This document shows positions 33,660 through 43,166 of a stretch of 64,000 nt of DNA, one piece after another. The notes beneath the pieces were generated by a model. It did not search any database, was not told the DNA's origin, and saw only the letters and a program-made list of their open reading frames with translations. The position numbers and the translations under genes are program-made. The stretch spans positions 982,008 through 1,046,007 of the forward strand of contig KZ627146.1 in NCBI GenBank assembly GCA_002917775.1. The letters are read 5' to 3'. Position 1 is the stretch's first letter. Each line of letters begins with the position of its first letter. This DNA comes from Glaciozyma antarctica PI12. Taxonomy: Eukaryota; Basidiomycota; Microbotryomycetes; Kriegeriales; Camptobasidiaceae.

Positions 33660-35979
33660 ATGTTCCCCCTTCGAGGAGCCCGCACGCTCGCCCGCGCCGC
33701 CCGCACCTACTCGACTCCTTCCGCCGCCGCCGCCGCACCTCAGCAAGCCCCGAAAGCGCCCAAAGGGACCGACTCGTCCACCTCTGCGAGCGACTACAAG
33801 CTCGCGCACCCCCGTCGCCGTCCTCCTGCCTTGCCGACAATCGATCCCCCTAGGTGGAGTGCGGAGGAGGCGGTTAACAACATCCTTTACAACAGTGAGT
33901 GGGGCTTGGTGCGAGCGGGAAGGAGGAGGAGGGCGAGGGACGGGGATGCCCGAGAGTGGTGAAGGTGCGGGGTTGGGAGAACGGCTCTGCTACGTTGATG
34001 GAGAGCCTGTAGGGAGGGTATGGAGGAGAGTTCCGCTGGCGCGAAAGGGGAGCGACGTCGGCTGCACGACCGTTCTGAGGGGACCTCGTTCGTTAGGGAA
34101 CGAGGGCCTCCAGATGGGTGGCGCATGCCGAGTCGCTACGCATCACTGAAGGGGCACCTGGCAGGAGATGGAGCGAGGGGAGGTTGTGCGTCCAGGAGCT
34201 TCAAGCTGGCTCCTTCCGACCCGTTTGGTCTGAGAAGAGCTGGCTGGATTGGCTCCTCCTGCGTACCTCCCGCGCTCTCTACCAGCTACGGTCTCCGGTA
34301 GTTGTTCGCTGGGCGTAAACCTCGCCGAGCCGAATGTCGCAGGAGCTCATCCGCTCACGACGACTCGCTCAGGCGACGGCACAGGTCGAGCGGTCGCGAG
34401 GATGGAGCTTGGATGGTGGAGGGGCGGCGCTGCACCGATCTCGGAGTCGGCCACTCTCAACATGAGGTTGTGAGAAGTGGCCCGATGATTCTGGTGTCTT
34501 CCACTCCTTGACGAATCGACCAGGCGGGGAAGGAACAGCTTGCGGCACTTTCGAAGCGTACCTCTCTCGACCATGTTGAGAAGAGCTCGCGCCGTTCATG
34601 CGTAGCCAAGCCCCTTCCTTGCTCGAGAAGCACGCCCCGACGGCGGGTTCGTACGAGCAGGAGAGGTCGTCGAGGACGCAGAAGGGTGACGCTTTCAAGG
34701 CCCGCTTCGGGACCGACTGCTTTGACCTCAGTTTGGAGTGGAGGTTTGTCAATGGACCGGCGTCCAGACGATCACCCTTCAGCGGGGAAGGAGCAACCGG
34801 GTGGGCGACGTCAACACGACGCCATTTGGCTCAGCTTTCGTCGCCTCGGTCGACGAGAGGCCGCCGAATAGAACGATCGCCGGCTTTCTCGCCCAGCCTA
34901 CGCTCTAAAGGAGAAAGAATCACTCGTCTGAACGAAGGAGAGCGAACGCCAGGACGCTCGGAGCTCAAAAACAAGCCCACATTCTCCCCTCGCAACATCC
35001 CACTGACTCTCGCTTCTCCCACAGCCCCTCCCCCTTCCCTCCAGCCTTTCACCCGCCACACGCTCAACTGCCTCGTCCAGAACGAGCCTGGAGTGCTCTC
35101 GCGCGTCTCGGGCATTCTCGCCGCCCGCGGGTTCAACATCGACTCGCTCGTCGTCTGCGCTACCGAGATCGAGGACCTCAGTCGCATGTGCATCGTCCTG
35201 AGGGGCCAGGACGGCGTCATTGAGCAGGCTCGTCGTCAGCTCGAGGATCTCGTGCGTTTCATCACTCTGTCGTCGAACGAGGGAAGACGCTGACGCTCAG
35301 CACGCAGGTCCCCGTCTGGGCCGTCCTCGACTACACGCGCACCAAGACTATCGAGCGCGAGCTCGTCCTCGCCAAGATCTCGATTCTCGGACCCGAGTAC
35401 TTCGAAGACCAGCTCGCCAACAAAGGTCCCGACATCCTGCCCGCTACCGACGGACTCGAGGAAGGTTCTCCGGCAAAGCAGCACGCGGACAACACTATCG
35501 AAGCAGCGGCCCACGGGCACCCGGGCGTCAGTTCTGGGTCGTACGGCGTTCCGCAGAGGCTTTCGCCGAGCGAGGCGCTGAGGCAGAAGCATACGCATTT
35601 GGCGAGCATTCGCTTGATTGCCGAACAGTTTCAGGGAAAGATTGTGGATATGAGCAATGATGCCGTTATTGTCGAGATGACGGGGAAGACCGCGAGGGTC
35701 GATGCGTTCCTCAAGCTCGTTAGGCCTTATGGGATCCTCGAGGCCGCGAGGAGTGGTGCGTTCCCTTTCTTCCTTCCTTGAGTCTAGCTGATGTGGGTGT
35801 ACGCAGGATTGATGGTCATGCCTCGTGGTGCGTTCTCGTCGTCTTTGTTCGTTGGGAGGAACGCTCGCTGACCCTTCGCTGTCGCAGCTCCCATCACCTC
35901 TCCTTGGTCCGGAATGGCCGACGAAGGCGCTATCGAGGAGGTCGAGGCTATGGATTCGTCCCTCCTTCCTCCTGGATAG
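33660..35979 (+). CDS. ILV6: Acetolactate synthase regulatory (small) subunit
   Basis: Exons 33660-33894, 35025-35251, 35308-35755, 35807-35827 and 35888-35979 give exactly 340 residues. The product regulates acetolactate synthase, first step of branched-chain amino acid synthesis, in mitochondria, and confers valine feedback. The Arg/Ala/Ser-rich N-terminus (MFPLRGARTLARAARTYST) is a mitochondrial presequence. NILYNTPPPSLQPFTRHTLN leads into the ACT domain: LVQNEPGVLSRVSGILAARG, FNIDSLVVCATEIEDLSRMC. Later blocks are VPVWAVLDYTRTKTIERELV, IRLIAEQFQGKIVDMSNDAV and FLKLVRPYGILEAARSG. The first intron is about 1.13 kb, some twenty times the local norm, yet its ends join NILYN-T-PPP exactly as in other Ilv6 proteins. 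Confidence 0.95.
33895..35024 (+). other. Unusually long first intron of ILV6
   Basis: A 1,130-nt intron with a GTGAGT donor and ttctcccacag acceptor, preceded by a cactgact branch-like site. Most introns nearby are 45-70 nt. A plus-strand frame is open from about 34598 to 35293 through the acceptor, but it has no recognisable protein. No structured RNA was confirmed by eye. Confidence 0.7.
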
Positions 35980-36386
35980 ACAGTTGTGGTGGTGTGGGAA
36001 GAAGGTGCGTTCGTCGTCGTCGTCGTCCGGGGAGGGAGAATTGACGAGGTTTGAGTAGGAAAAAGCACTGGGGATTCGCGGGAGGGTATTTGGGAGATGG
36101 GAGATGCGGAGGGAGAGTGCAATCAGAGTGCCTTTGCGGGCGTCTATTCTGCGTCGTTCAGCAGCGTTCAAGCCGAGAAAGGGAGAAGTGGAGCTGGTCC
36201 AGTAGTAGCCGTACGGAGTAGTACTCTCTGACTTAGCTAAAAGGAACAGCTGGTGCTAGCCTCTCTCTCACCCAACTCGTCAATCTACTCAATACAGTGA
36301 GTACAGCACCCGAACAGCGACGCCGACTACAGCCAACTGACCTCCCTCTCCTCCTCCCTCTCCCTCTCCACTCGCACTCCCTCAAG
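35980..36386. other. Promoter region of the glycine-rich RNA-binding protein gene
   Basis: Intergenic. A near-palindrome centred on ccgtacgg (about 36202-36226, arms tagtag/agtagta) is visible. The region just before the ATG is CT-rich, as often in highly expressed fungal genes. Confidence 0.45.
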
Positions 36387-38709
36387 ATGGCTGCCAAGAT
36401 CTACTGGTTAGTTTTCTTCCATCGTACAACCCACTTGTCCAACTAGCCTGGTTACTCCCTCCCCTTCTCCACCGACGCACTCACAGTCACGCCCAATCCC
36501 CATTCGAAGAACTGCCAAAGTAGAGCACTCGCTGACGCCTCTCTCACCTAACAGCGGAAACCTCTCCTGGTTCGTCTCCTCCCACCCGAACCCCAACCCC
36601 TCCCTCCCGCCCTCGCCGCCACTTCGACCTCCGCGCTAACTTGCTGGCGTACGCAGGGGAACCAACAACGACTCTCTCCGTGATGCCTTCTCGCAGTTCG
36701 GACAGGTCCTCGACTGCATCGTCATGACGTGCGCTTCCTCGCCCTTCCATCCCTCACCACCCCAAGCTGATCCCTCCCCCTTTGTGTGCCGATAGCGAGC
36801 CCGGAACTGGAAGGTCCCGCGGATTCGGATTCGTCACCTACGGACAGCAGGCCGAGGCTGATGCCGCCATCGGAGCCATGAACGACCAGGAGCTCGTGCG
36901 TTTCTTCTCCTTCCCTTTCCCCTCTACCCTTTTCTCCACCACCCTTTCCCTCCCGACCCGACCGTGTGCCGTGAGCGATGCGCGAGTGGGAGTCCGGCCG
37001 AAGCCTGAGGCGATGGGGGCTACGAGAGGGTGCCCCGACGCGCTTTTCTTCATTGGGGGCATTGTGGGATCGACGGATTTGGGGGGTTGCATGAGCGAGC
37101 GCAGGCTTTCGAGCCAAGTGGGGAACGTGGGAGCCCTTGGGGCGTTCGCTTGACAAGCCCTCCTCTACGACGGACGACCACAACAGCACTTTTCTCTCCT
37201 TCCGATGACTGGGCGGTTCCCTGACTCTTTATGCCTCCCTTCCCCTTTCCTTTCCGTCCCTTGCTCTCGCCTTCCCCCTTCATGTGCATATCCGAATCGG
37301 TTTCGATCTCGCCTCTCGCCTCGCCTTGAACTCCCGTCTTCGGAATTGCTTGACGCGCTCGTTACTTTTCCGCCGCTTGCGCTTTCGCAACACAGGGTAC
37401 GTACCTTTCCTCGTCCCCTCCCTCTCGCGCAGTCGCTGATCCCTCGCACCCCCGCAAATAGATGGACGCAGGCTCCGCGTCAACATCGCCAACCAGGTAC
37501 GTCCCTCCTCGCACTCCTCGCGTTCGACCGAGGCTGACCTTTCGTCTCATCGCAGCGCACTGGTGGAGGAGGAGGTGGAGGAGGATACTCCGGAGGAGGA
37601 GGAGGAGGATGTACGTTGCCTTTCTCGTTCCCGACGCCGAGAGCTCCCGTTGACGACTCGACTCTTTCGCAGACGGAGGAGGATCCGGAGGATGTGAGTA
37701 CCTTTTCCAGCGCGGGCGCGTTTCCCTGCTCTTCACGCGCGTGCGATGGTCGCTCATGTTCTTCCATGCCCGAAAGACGGAGGAGGCTATGGAGGATGTG
37801 AGTGATCGGGTCCTTTTCTCAACCCCTCTCCCTTCCCTCGCACGACTCTAGATTAGATTCCCCGCGCCTTGAGGGATGCGTGCTCATCATCATCTTCTTC
37901 CTCGCGAAGACGGAGGCAGCTCTGGTGGATGTGAGTGCGCGTTCTTCTCTCCCGACCCTTGTACCCCCACTCCCCTCCCCATCTCAACCTTCACCCTCCT
38001 CACCACACTCTTCCGACTTCTCAACCCCTTCCTTTCCGACCTTGCGAAGAGTTGCTCACTATCGATCTCTTTTTACGACGACGAAGACGGCAGCTCGGGT
38101 GGATGTGCGTGCGATTCAGATCTCAACCCTTCCCTCTCCTACCCTCTCATTCCCATGCGCGCCTTCCTCGTCGTGGCTGCTCTTCGCGGCTCGCTCATCG
38201 CGCTAATCTTCGACCGCGTCGAACCGAACTGACGAGTCTTCCTCGCTGCAGACGGAGGAGGAGACTCCTACGGTGGAGGACAGGGCGGAGGATACGGAGG
38301 ACAGCAGGGTGGAGGAGGAGGATGTGAGTCGCTTTCTTCGTCGTCGTCGTCGTCGTCGTCGTCGTTGGGGGTGGGAGCTGATCGTTTTCGTTCGCGCGCG
38401 CAGACGGAGGACAGGGTGGATACGGAGGAGGAGACTCCGGATGTACGTCCCGCCTCACCGCGCTTCTCATCGAGCGACGCTGACTTGGCTCCCACAGACG
38501 GAGGACAGCAGGGCGGACAGGGCGGCTACGGCGGACAGTCCTCGGGCGGTTACGGCTCGGGAGCTCCCTACGGAGGCCAACAGGGCGGACAGGGAGGCTA
38601 CGTGCGTTCACGTGCCCTCTTTCCTCCCTCGAATGGACGCTGACGTTCTTTCGCTGAGTAGGGAGCTCCCCAGTCTGGAGGATACGGAGGACAGCAGGGC
38701 GGCTACTAA
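36387..38709 (+). CDS. Glycine-rich RRM RNA-binding protein with a micro-exon array
   Basis: Fifteen exons total 642 nt (213 residues): 36387-36406, 36555-36569, 36657-36728, 36796-36895, 37396 (one base), 37462-37496, 37556-37610, 37673-37693, 37777-37797, 37910-37930, 38087-38104, 38252-38323, 38404-38442, 38498-38601, 38662-38709. The RRM (residues about 4-80) shows KIYCGNLSW (RNP2), RSRGFGFVTY (RNP1), ADAAIGAMNDQ and ELDGRRLRVNIAN. The C-terminus is Gly/Tyr/Ser/Gln-rich (YGGGSGG, YGGGYGG, YGGSSGG units, then GGYGGQ repeats). The architecture matches GRP/RBM3-CIRBP-like proteins, usually involved in stress, cold or mRNA processing; the exact role is inferred. Introns 7-13 all split a Tyr codon after its first base. 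Three acceptors in the array are AAG rather than CAG. Confidence 0.88.
37396..37396 (+). other. Predicted one-nucleotide micro-exon
   Basis: Joining GAGCTC (ends 36895) to ATGGACGCAGG (from 37462) needs exactly one extra base for ELDGRRLRVNIAN. At 37391-37402 the sequence cacag-g-gtacgt offers an acceptor, one G and a consensus donor. No upstream acceptor gives a conserved longer exon. Confidence 0.6.
37556..38442 (+). repeat. Array of phase-1 symmetrical Gly/Tyr micro-exons
   Basis: Seven exons end in ggat and, from the second on, begin acgg, so every intron between them cuts a TAC codon as T|AC. Four exons are 21, 21, 21 and 18 nt and encode YGGGSGG, YGGGYGG, YGGSSGG and YGSSGG. The pattern implies duplication of an exon-plus-intron unit. 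Confidence 0.75.
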
Positions 38710-40129
38710 GTGCGTGAGAACGTTTTCTGAGATCCTCTTTGTACGACACAAGTCCCTTCGGTGGTACGTTCCTCCTCTCCTCCCTCCCTCCTCCCCCCCT
38801 CCGCCCTCGTGAACATCGCGCTAACGCTCCCAAAACGCAGTTCTCGTTCTCCCGCGCGTCCTCTTTCCCAAAAACTGTCCTCTCCAAAGCTCTCGTACCA
38901 CTAGGATCCCCAGAACCTTCCCTCACTACCCCCGCCTTCTTAGTCTTCCCCCTTCCCTTTCCACAAGTCCCCCTCCCCCGTTTTTTCTTTCGGTTTCGCC
39001 GCTCATGCTTCGTTGAGGAATGAATGTTGGAGAACTGAGTCTTTCGGGCCGTGCGAGAGATGAGTGAGTGAGACCGCGCGAGTTGAGAGATGAGGGAGGC
39101 ATCCCGGGCGTTCGGGGCTTTCAGCGAGTTCGGCGGCAAGAGCTCTTTGTCGGGAGCGTTGAGTTCCGAACAGAGGACGGCTAGCCCGCGTCGAGCAGGC
39201 TTCGAAGGGCTTACTCGCCTTACGCAGACGGAGGATTCGCAGAGCGCGAACGACATGCGGCGCGTTCGTTCGTCGCCTCGGCTGACGAGGAGCGCGTTCA
39301 TCGCGTCTCACAGGACTCTAATAAGCTTTGGGAGCGTCGCGAGATTCGACGACTCGGCTTCTCTCTCGTCCTCTCTCGTCTCTCGCTCGCTGCGTTGCGC
39401 TGGGGATGATGAATGGGCGCTGGGTTACAGGTAAACAGGGCTAAGCAAGGACGGGGAAGGAAAGCGGGGGAGGGAGGGGAGGGCGAGTGGGGGTGGACGA
39501 GGAGGAGGGAGGGGAGGGCTGGGTGGCGAGGGAGGAGGAAGTGTCGAAGGAGTGGCGAAGCGAGTGGCGAGGAGATTGGCGAGGGACGACGGTGCGATGT
39601 CGGGCGCGTTTTGGCTGGGGTGGTGGTGATGGTGCGCTTGAGGTGGTTGGCGGGGGAGCTTGAAGAAGGTTGCGAGAGGTCGGTCGATTGAGGAGGTTGG
39701 AGAGGAGGTTGGAGAGGAGGGGAGGGGAGGGGGGAGGAGGGAGGGAAGGGAGAGGAGGTGGTGACGCGATGAGTGATGACGGGATGAGGGATGAGGGATG
39801 AGGAGAAGGGAAGGTGCGGGGAGATGCTGCAGAGGGGGGGATGAAAGCTACTGAAAGGGAGAAGAATGAAGGAACAGAAATGGGAACAAGCTATGGCAGG
39901 GATGGTGGCAAGGATGGAACAGGTCGGTCGGAGATGGATTTGGCGAAGGTCGAGGAGGGAGGGAAGAGCGCACGGCGTGTAGGACGACCAGCGTCCTCTA
40001 CACGAGGTGCGACGCCATTCCCATCCTCTGCGAAGGGGAATCCCATCCGTACCGCGGCATGTCGATACTCCTCACGACGCTGGCGCATCGAAAGACGTTA
40101 GCTCCCTTCCTATCCTCAAAAGCTCAAAC
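38710..40129. other. Intergenic region with long polypurine tract
   Basis: About 1.4 kb. It holds the 3' UTR of the glycine-rich protein gene, then a strongly G/A-rich stretch on the plus strand (about 39440-39850) with many GGG/GGGG runs and a (ggatgag) simple repeat. Minus-strand frames at 39891-40088 may be a last exon of the neighbouring minus-strand gene. Confidence 0.5.
39440..39850 (+). repeat. Polypurine low-complexity tract with G-runs
   Basis: Roughly 400 nt almost devoid of C/T runs, with repeated gagg, ggag and ggggagg units and the array gggatgagggatgagggatgag. Several windows hold four or more closely spaced G-runs. Confidence 0.7.
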
Positions 40130-40810
40130 TCACCCATCACCCCTCATCGTACTCCCAGGCTGTTGAATCTCGATCGTCCCCGTCGCGCTCTTGTGTCCAT
40201 GCTGAAGCGCGTACGAAGCAAACGCGCTCGCCTCGTCGAGTTCGTATGCCGAGGTCGGGGCGTAGACGGAGAGAGGTCGAGGGACTGCGTTGGGGAGTGA
40301 CGAGGCAGCAAAGACGTGGCTGACCCCGTTCTGATCCGTGAACGAGGTGGGGTTCGAGGCGGAGGGGTAGGATGCGCCTTCAGAAAGCTGTCCGTACTGC
40401 TCTGGGAAGTCGAGGGGAGTTCCAGGGAGGGAAGAGGCGGCGTAGGAAGAGGAGAGGGACGTGTTGGAATCCTGGTGGAGGAGGCGAGGGGCGGGAGTCC
40501 AGGGATGCTGAGGGTTTGACGAGGATCCAGCCCCCTCCTCCGTGGTGCCCATCTCGACGTCCACTCCGAGGTCCATGTCTGAGTCGTCCATTGTGCACTC
40601 GGGAGGAGGAGTGAGGAGAGGGTGAGCGAGGCCAGTCAAGGTCTGTGAGAAGGTTCGGTCAGGATCCACGCGAGGAGAGGGAACGCGAGGAAGGCTCTCT
40701 CTCACCTTGCTCTTCTTGGGCGACGTCTCCTCGTCCTCTTCCTCTCGTCCGCGTTTAGCTGTGAAGCTGAGGCTCTGAGAAGTCGAGTCGTAGTGGTGGT
40801 AGCGGTACAT
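40130..40810 (-). CDS. Uncharacterised Ser/Pro-rich protein, C-terminus uncertain
   Basis: ATG at 40810 gives MYRYHHYDSTSQSLSFTAKR, an acidic/basic patch (GREEEDEETSPKKSK; possible nuclear signal) and, after a 63-nt in-frame GT-AG intron, TLTGLAHPLLTPPPECTMDD. A disordered Ser/Ala/Pro region follows with SYAASSLPGTPLDFPEQYGQ, YALQHGHKSATGTIEIQQPG. The frame stops at 40130. A splice donor just before (gatgg|gtgagt) could lead to a further exon where RREEYRHAAVRMGFPFAEDG looks like a true C-terminus, but the join is one base off. No family was recognised; nuclear localisation is only a guess. Confidence 0.55.
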   Translation of the reverse strand: MYRYHHYDSTSQSLSFTAKRGREEEDEETSPKKSKVRESLPRVPSPRVDPDRTFSQTLTGLAHPLLTPPPECTMDDSDMDLGVDVEMGTTEEGAGSSSNPQHPWTPAPRLLHQDSNTSLSSSYAASSLPGTPLDFPEQYGQLSEGASYPSASNPTSFTDQNGVSHVFAASSLPNAVPRPLSVYAPTSAYELDEASAFASYALQHGHKSATGTIEIQQPGSTMRGDG

Positions 40811-41130
40811 CTTCGAGATGAGGGTGGGGGGAAGAAGGAGCGAATCTGGCCAAGTCGAGGTTTCTTCGCCCCAAGGGTCCGTTTCCAGCCCTTCCCATTC
40901 CTCGCGAGGACGCGTTTGTTTTTTTGTGACTTTCGGGCAACGAATCCCTAGGTATAGGCGTGTTCCAATCGCGCGCAAACAGCACACAGCGACAACAAAA
41001 AGTCCCGTGGGAAGAAACGGGGTGTAAACAGGAGGAACGAAAAGAGGGAGTAAACTGAGTGAGGGGGGGAGGGTCTTCCATCGCAAGGACCGACTCTGAC
41101 CAGCAAAGTCGACGGTGGTGGAGGGGGTAT
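40811..41130. other. Intergenic region
   Basis: Promoter of the preceding minus-strand gene and 3' flank of the secreted barrel protein. Nothing else is seen. Confidence 0.45.
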
Positions 41131-42219
41131 CTAGAGCGAGGTGGGGCCGTACTTGTTCTTGTGCTTCGCGTTGTACGAGCTCGCTACGGGGGGCTTTCCG
41201 AGGACCGAGACTTTGACGTTTCCGACCTTTCTACGAGCGGGGAGGACGACGTTAGCGAGCGGCGAAAAGGTGCGAGAGGATACGACGAACCCAACGCCGA
41301 GACCGTAGAGAGCCTTGAAGGCAGACAAGCTGAGATCAACCTGCGTTCCCCATCATTAGAACCGTGCGAAGTGATGAAGGCGACGAAATGAACGCACGTG
41401 AGGAACTCCAGGCTTGCATCCACCGCACATATCAACGAGGCGGACAACAACAGACTTGCCGTTAGCTGTAACATGACTCAAGTCAGCAAGGAAGGAGCGA
41501 GCGAAGGAAAGGACGTACGAGCTTTGAGTGCGAGGTAGGAGCCGCAAGCAGGACGGTTCTTGCCCCAGTTGAGAGTGACGGCAGCGATCATCGAGGTGTC
41601 GGTGGGGGTCCATCCGGAGCGCCAGGCGCAGTACGGGTTTTGGCTGGAACGATGGGGTCAGCGAGCGTTGCGAGAATACTGAGGATCGAGTGGGAGCAGA
41701 GAATGGAACGCACAGGTCAACGCCGGTGTACCAGGTAATGAAAGCGCCTGCGGAACGGGGTCAGTTCAAGCACGACGCGCACAGAGAGGAGCAGGAGAAG
41801 AACGCACTAAACTTGCGAGAAGTCTTCTTGACGGCCTTCCTCCTAGCCCGCTTCGCCAGCCTCGAAAGGTCATCAAAGTTGGTAGGCCAGCTAACCTCCC
41901 CCCGCTCGCTCAAATCGAGCTCAACCTCGCGCCTCAAGACGTCCCGCGTCGTCTTCGGCTCAGTCCCAATGGATCGCTTCTCCCTCCCTCCCATTACTCC
42001 AGGCAGCGTATCCCGCTCCAACATGATCCCAACACTGGCATCAAAGACCGATCGCTCTTCGAAAGCTTGCGTATCGTGGGTGGTGAAGACGCCGGACCGC
42101 TCATCGAAAGTACCGTTGCCGAGAGAGAGGGTGAGGAAGTCGTTGAAAGTGGGCACGGGGGCGTGGGCGAGGGACGAGGTCGCGGAGAGAAGAGCGGCGG
42201 CGAGGAGGATGAACTTCAT
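41131..42219 (-). CDS. Secreted double-psi beta-barrel (RlpA/barwin/expansin-like) protein
   Basis: Six exons (42219-41808, 41747-41714, 41643-41519, 41465-41398, 41340-41291, 41230-41131) join in frame to 262 residues. The signal peptide is MKFILLAAALLSATSSLAHA. A pro-like region with dibasic sites follows (GREKRS near residue 87; LAKRARRKAVKK), which Kex2-type proteases could cut. The barrel then shows AFITWYTGV, NPYCAWRSG, DTSMIAAVTLNWGQNRPACG, NGKSVVVRLVDMCGGCKPGV and VDLSLSAFKAL, with the conserved Asp of this fold. Homologues include barwin-like, expansin-like and papain-inhibitor proteins acting on cell walls or in defence; the activity here is not known. An extracellular or wall location is well supported. 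Confidence 0.88.
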
Positions 42220-43166
42220 CGTGGAGAGGTGCGGGCGTTGTTGTGCGCGTGGGTGGGAGAGGGAGGGAGCGTCGGCGTGTGATGTAAGGGCTGGCGAGGG
42301 AGCGAGGAGGGGGTTTAAACGAGTGTGGGGGGCAGCAGGTGAAGGCCGTTTGAGCGCTGGAGACGGGTGAAAGGGGGAGGAAGGAGACGCTGAACGGTTG
42401 AACGACGAACAGGGCGCGAGGTGGCCGAGGCCTTGCCCCGATTTAGTCTCAGGAAATTCGCCCGTCAACCGAATTTCGAGTGTATCCGAGGGTGTCCACT
42501 GCCAGATAATTAGCTTTATGATACTGTGCAGCGACGACTCGGAGAGTCGGAGGGGGAGAAAGAACTGCTGGGAGAGGAGCGTCGACACTCCGCCGCTCTT
42601 CTGCTTTGAATCGCGAACCCTCCTCCTCTCGCCTTGCAATTATTAGGATGTTCTCCCTCTCTGTATAAGGTGTCGCTCCTGTGGTAGCTTTGGAAGGAAA
42701 ACGGGGCGAGACAAACAACAAAGGGCCAACTCGTTCGAAGGCGAGACCGTACCTCTCGAGCACGTTCAGCGTGGGGATTGGAACGAAAAGAGAGCACTCG
42801 CTGTTCTCTCTTGGAAAGGTTTGCGAACGAGGAAGCAGCGGTTGAAATGGGAAAGTAGTCTTTTCTGCACCAGGCCTGGCCCGCGGCCTGAAAAGGCATC
42901 TCGCCAGTCAGTTTACAGCCCCAATCAGCCTCGCTCCAGTCCTCCCTCTCTCTCATAGACAGACTTCGCTCTGGTTTACACTGAATCAATTCTGAGCCCC
43001 GCATCCTTCTTTCCTGGCCCCGTCTACACCTGCGGAGAGAATATTTCACGTGTGTGGGAGAGCCAAAACTCGCGCCGTCTTCTCCCGCCCGCGCACTGCG
43101 CAGGGTTGAAACCTCCTCAACGTTCCTCTCTCGACCACCTCTCTGCTCTCGACCACCTCTCGCGCC
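42220..43166. other. Divergent intergenic region
   Basis: About 0.95 kb holding the promoters of the secreted barrel protein (minus) and the NADH dehydrogenase (plus). Frames on the minus strand up to 220 codons lack introns and family features and are discounted. Confidence 0.5.

Noticed and set aside
38195..39301. 368-codon minus-strand frame opposite the micro-exon array
   Set aside because: Runs across plus-strand introns and exons alike, with Arg-rich repeats complementary to the Gly/Tyr units.
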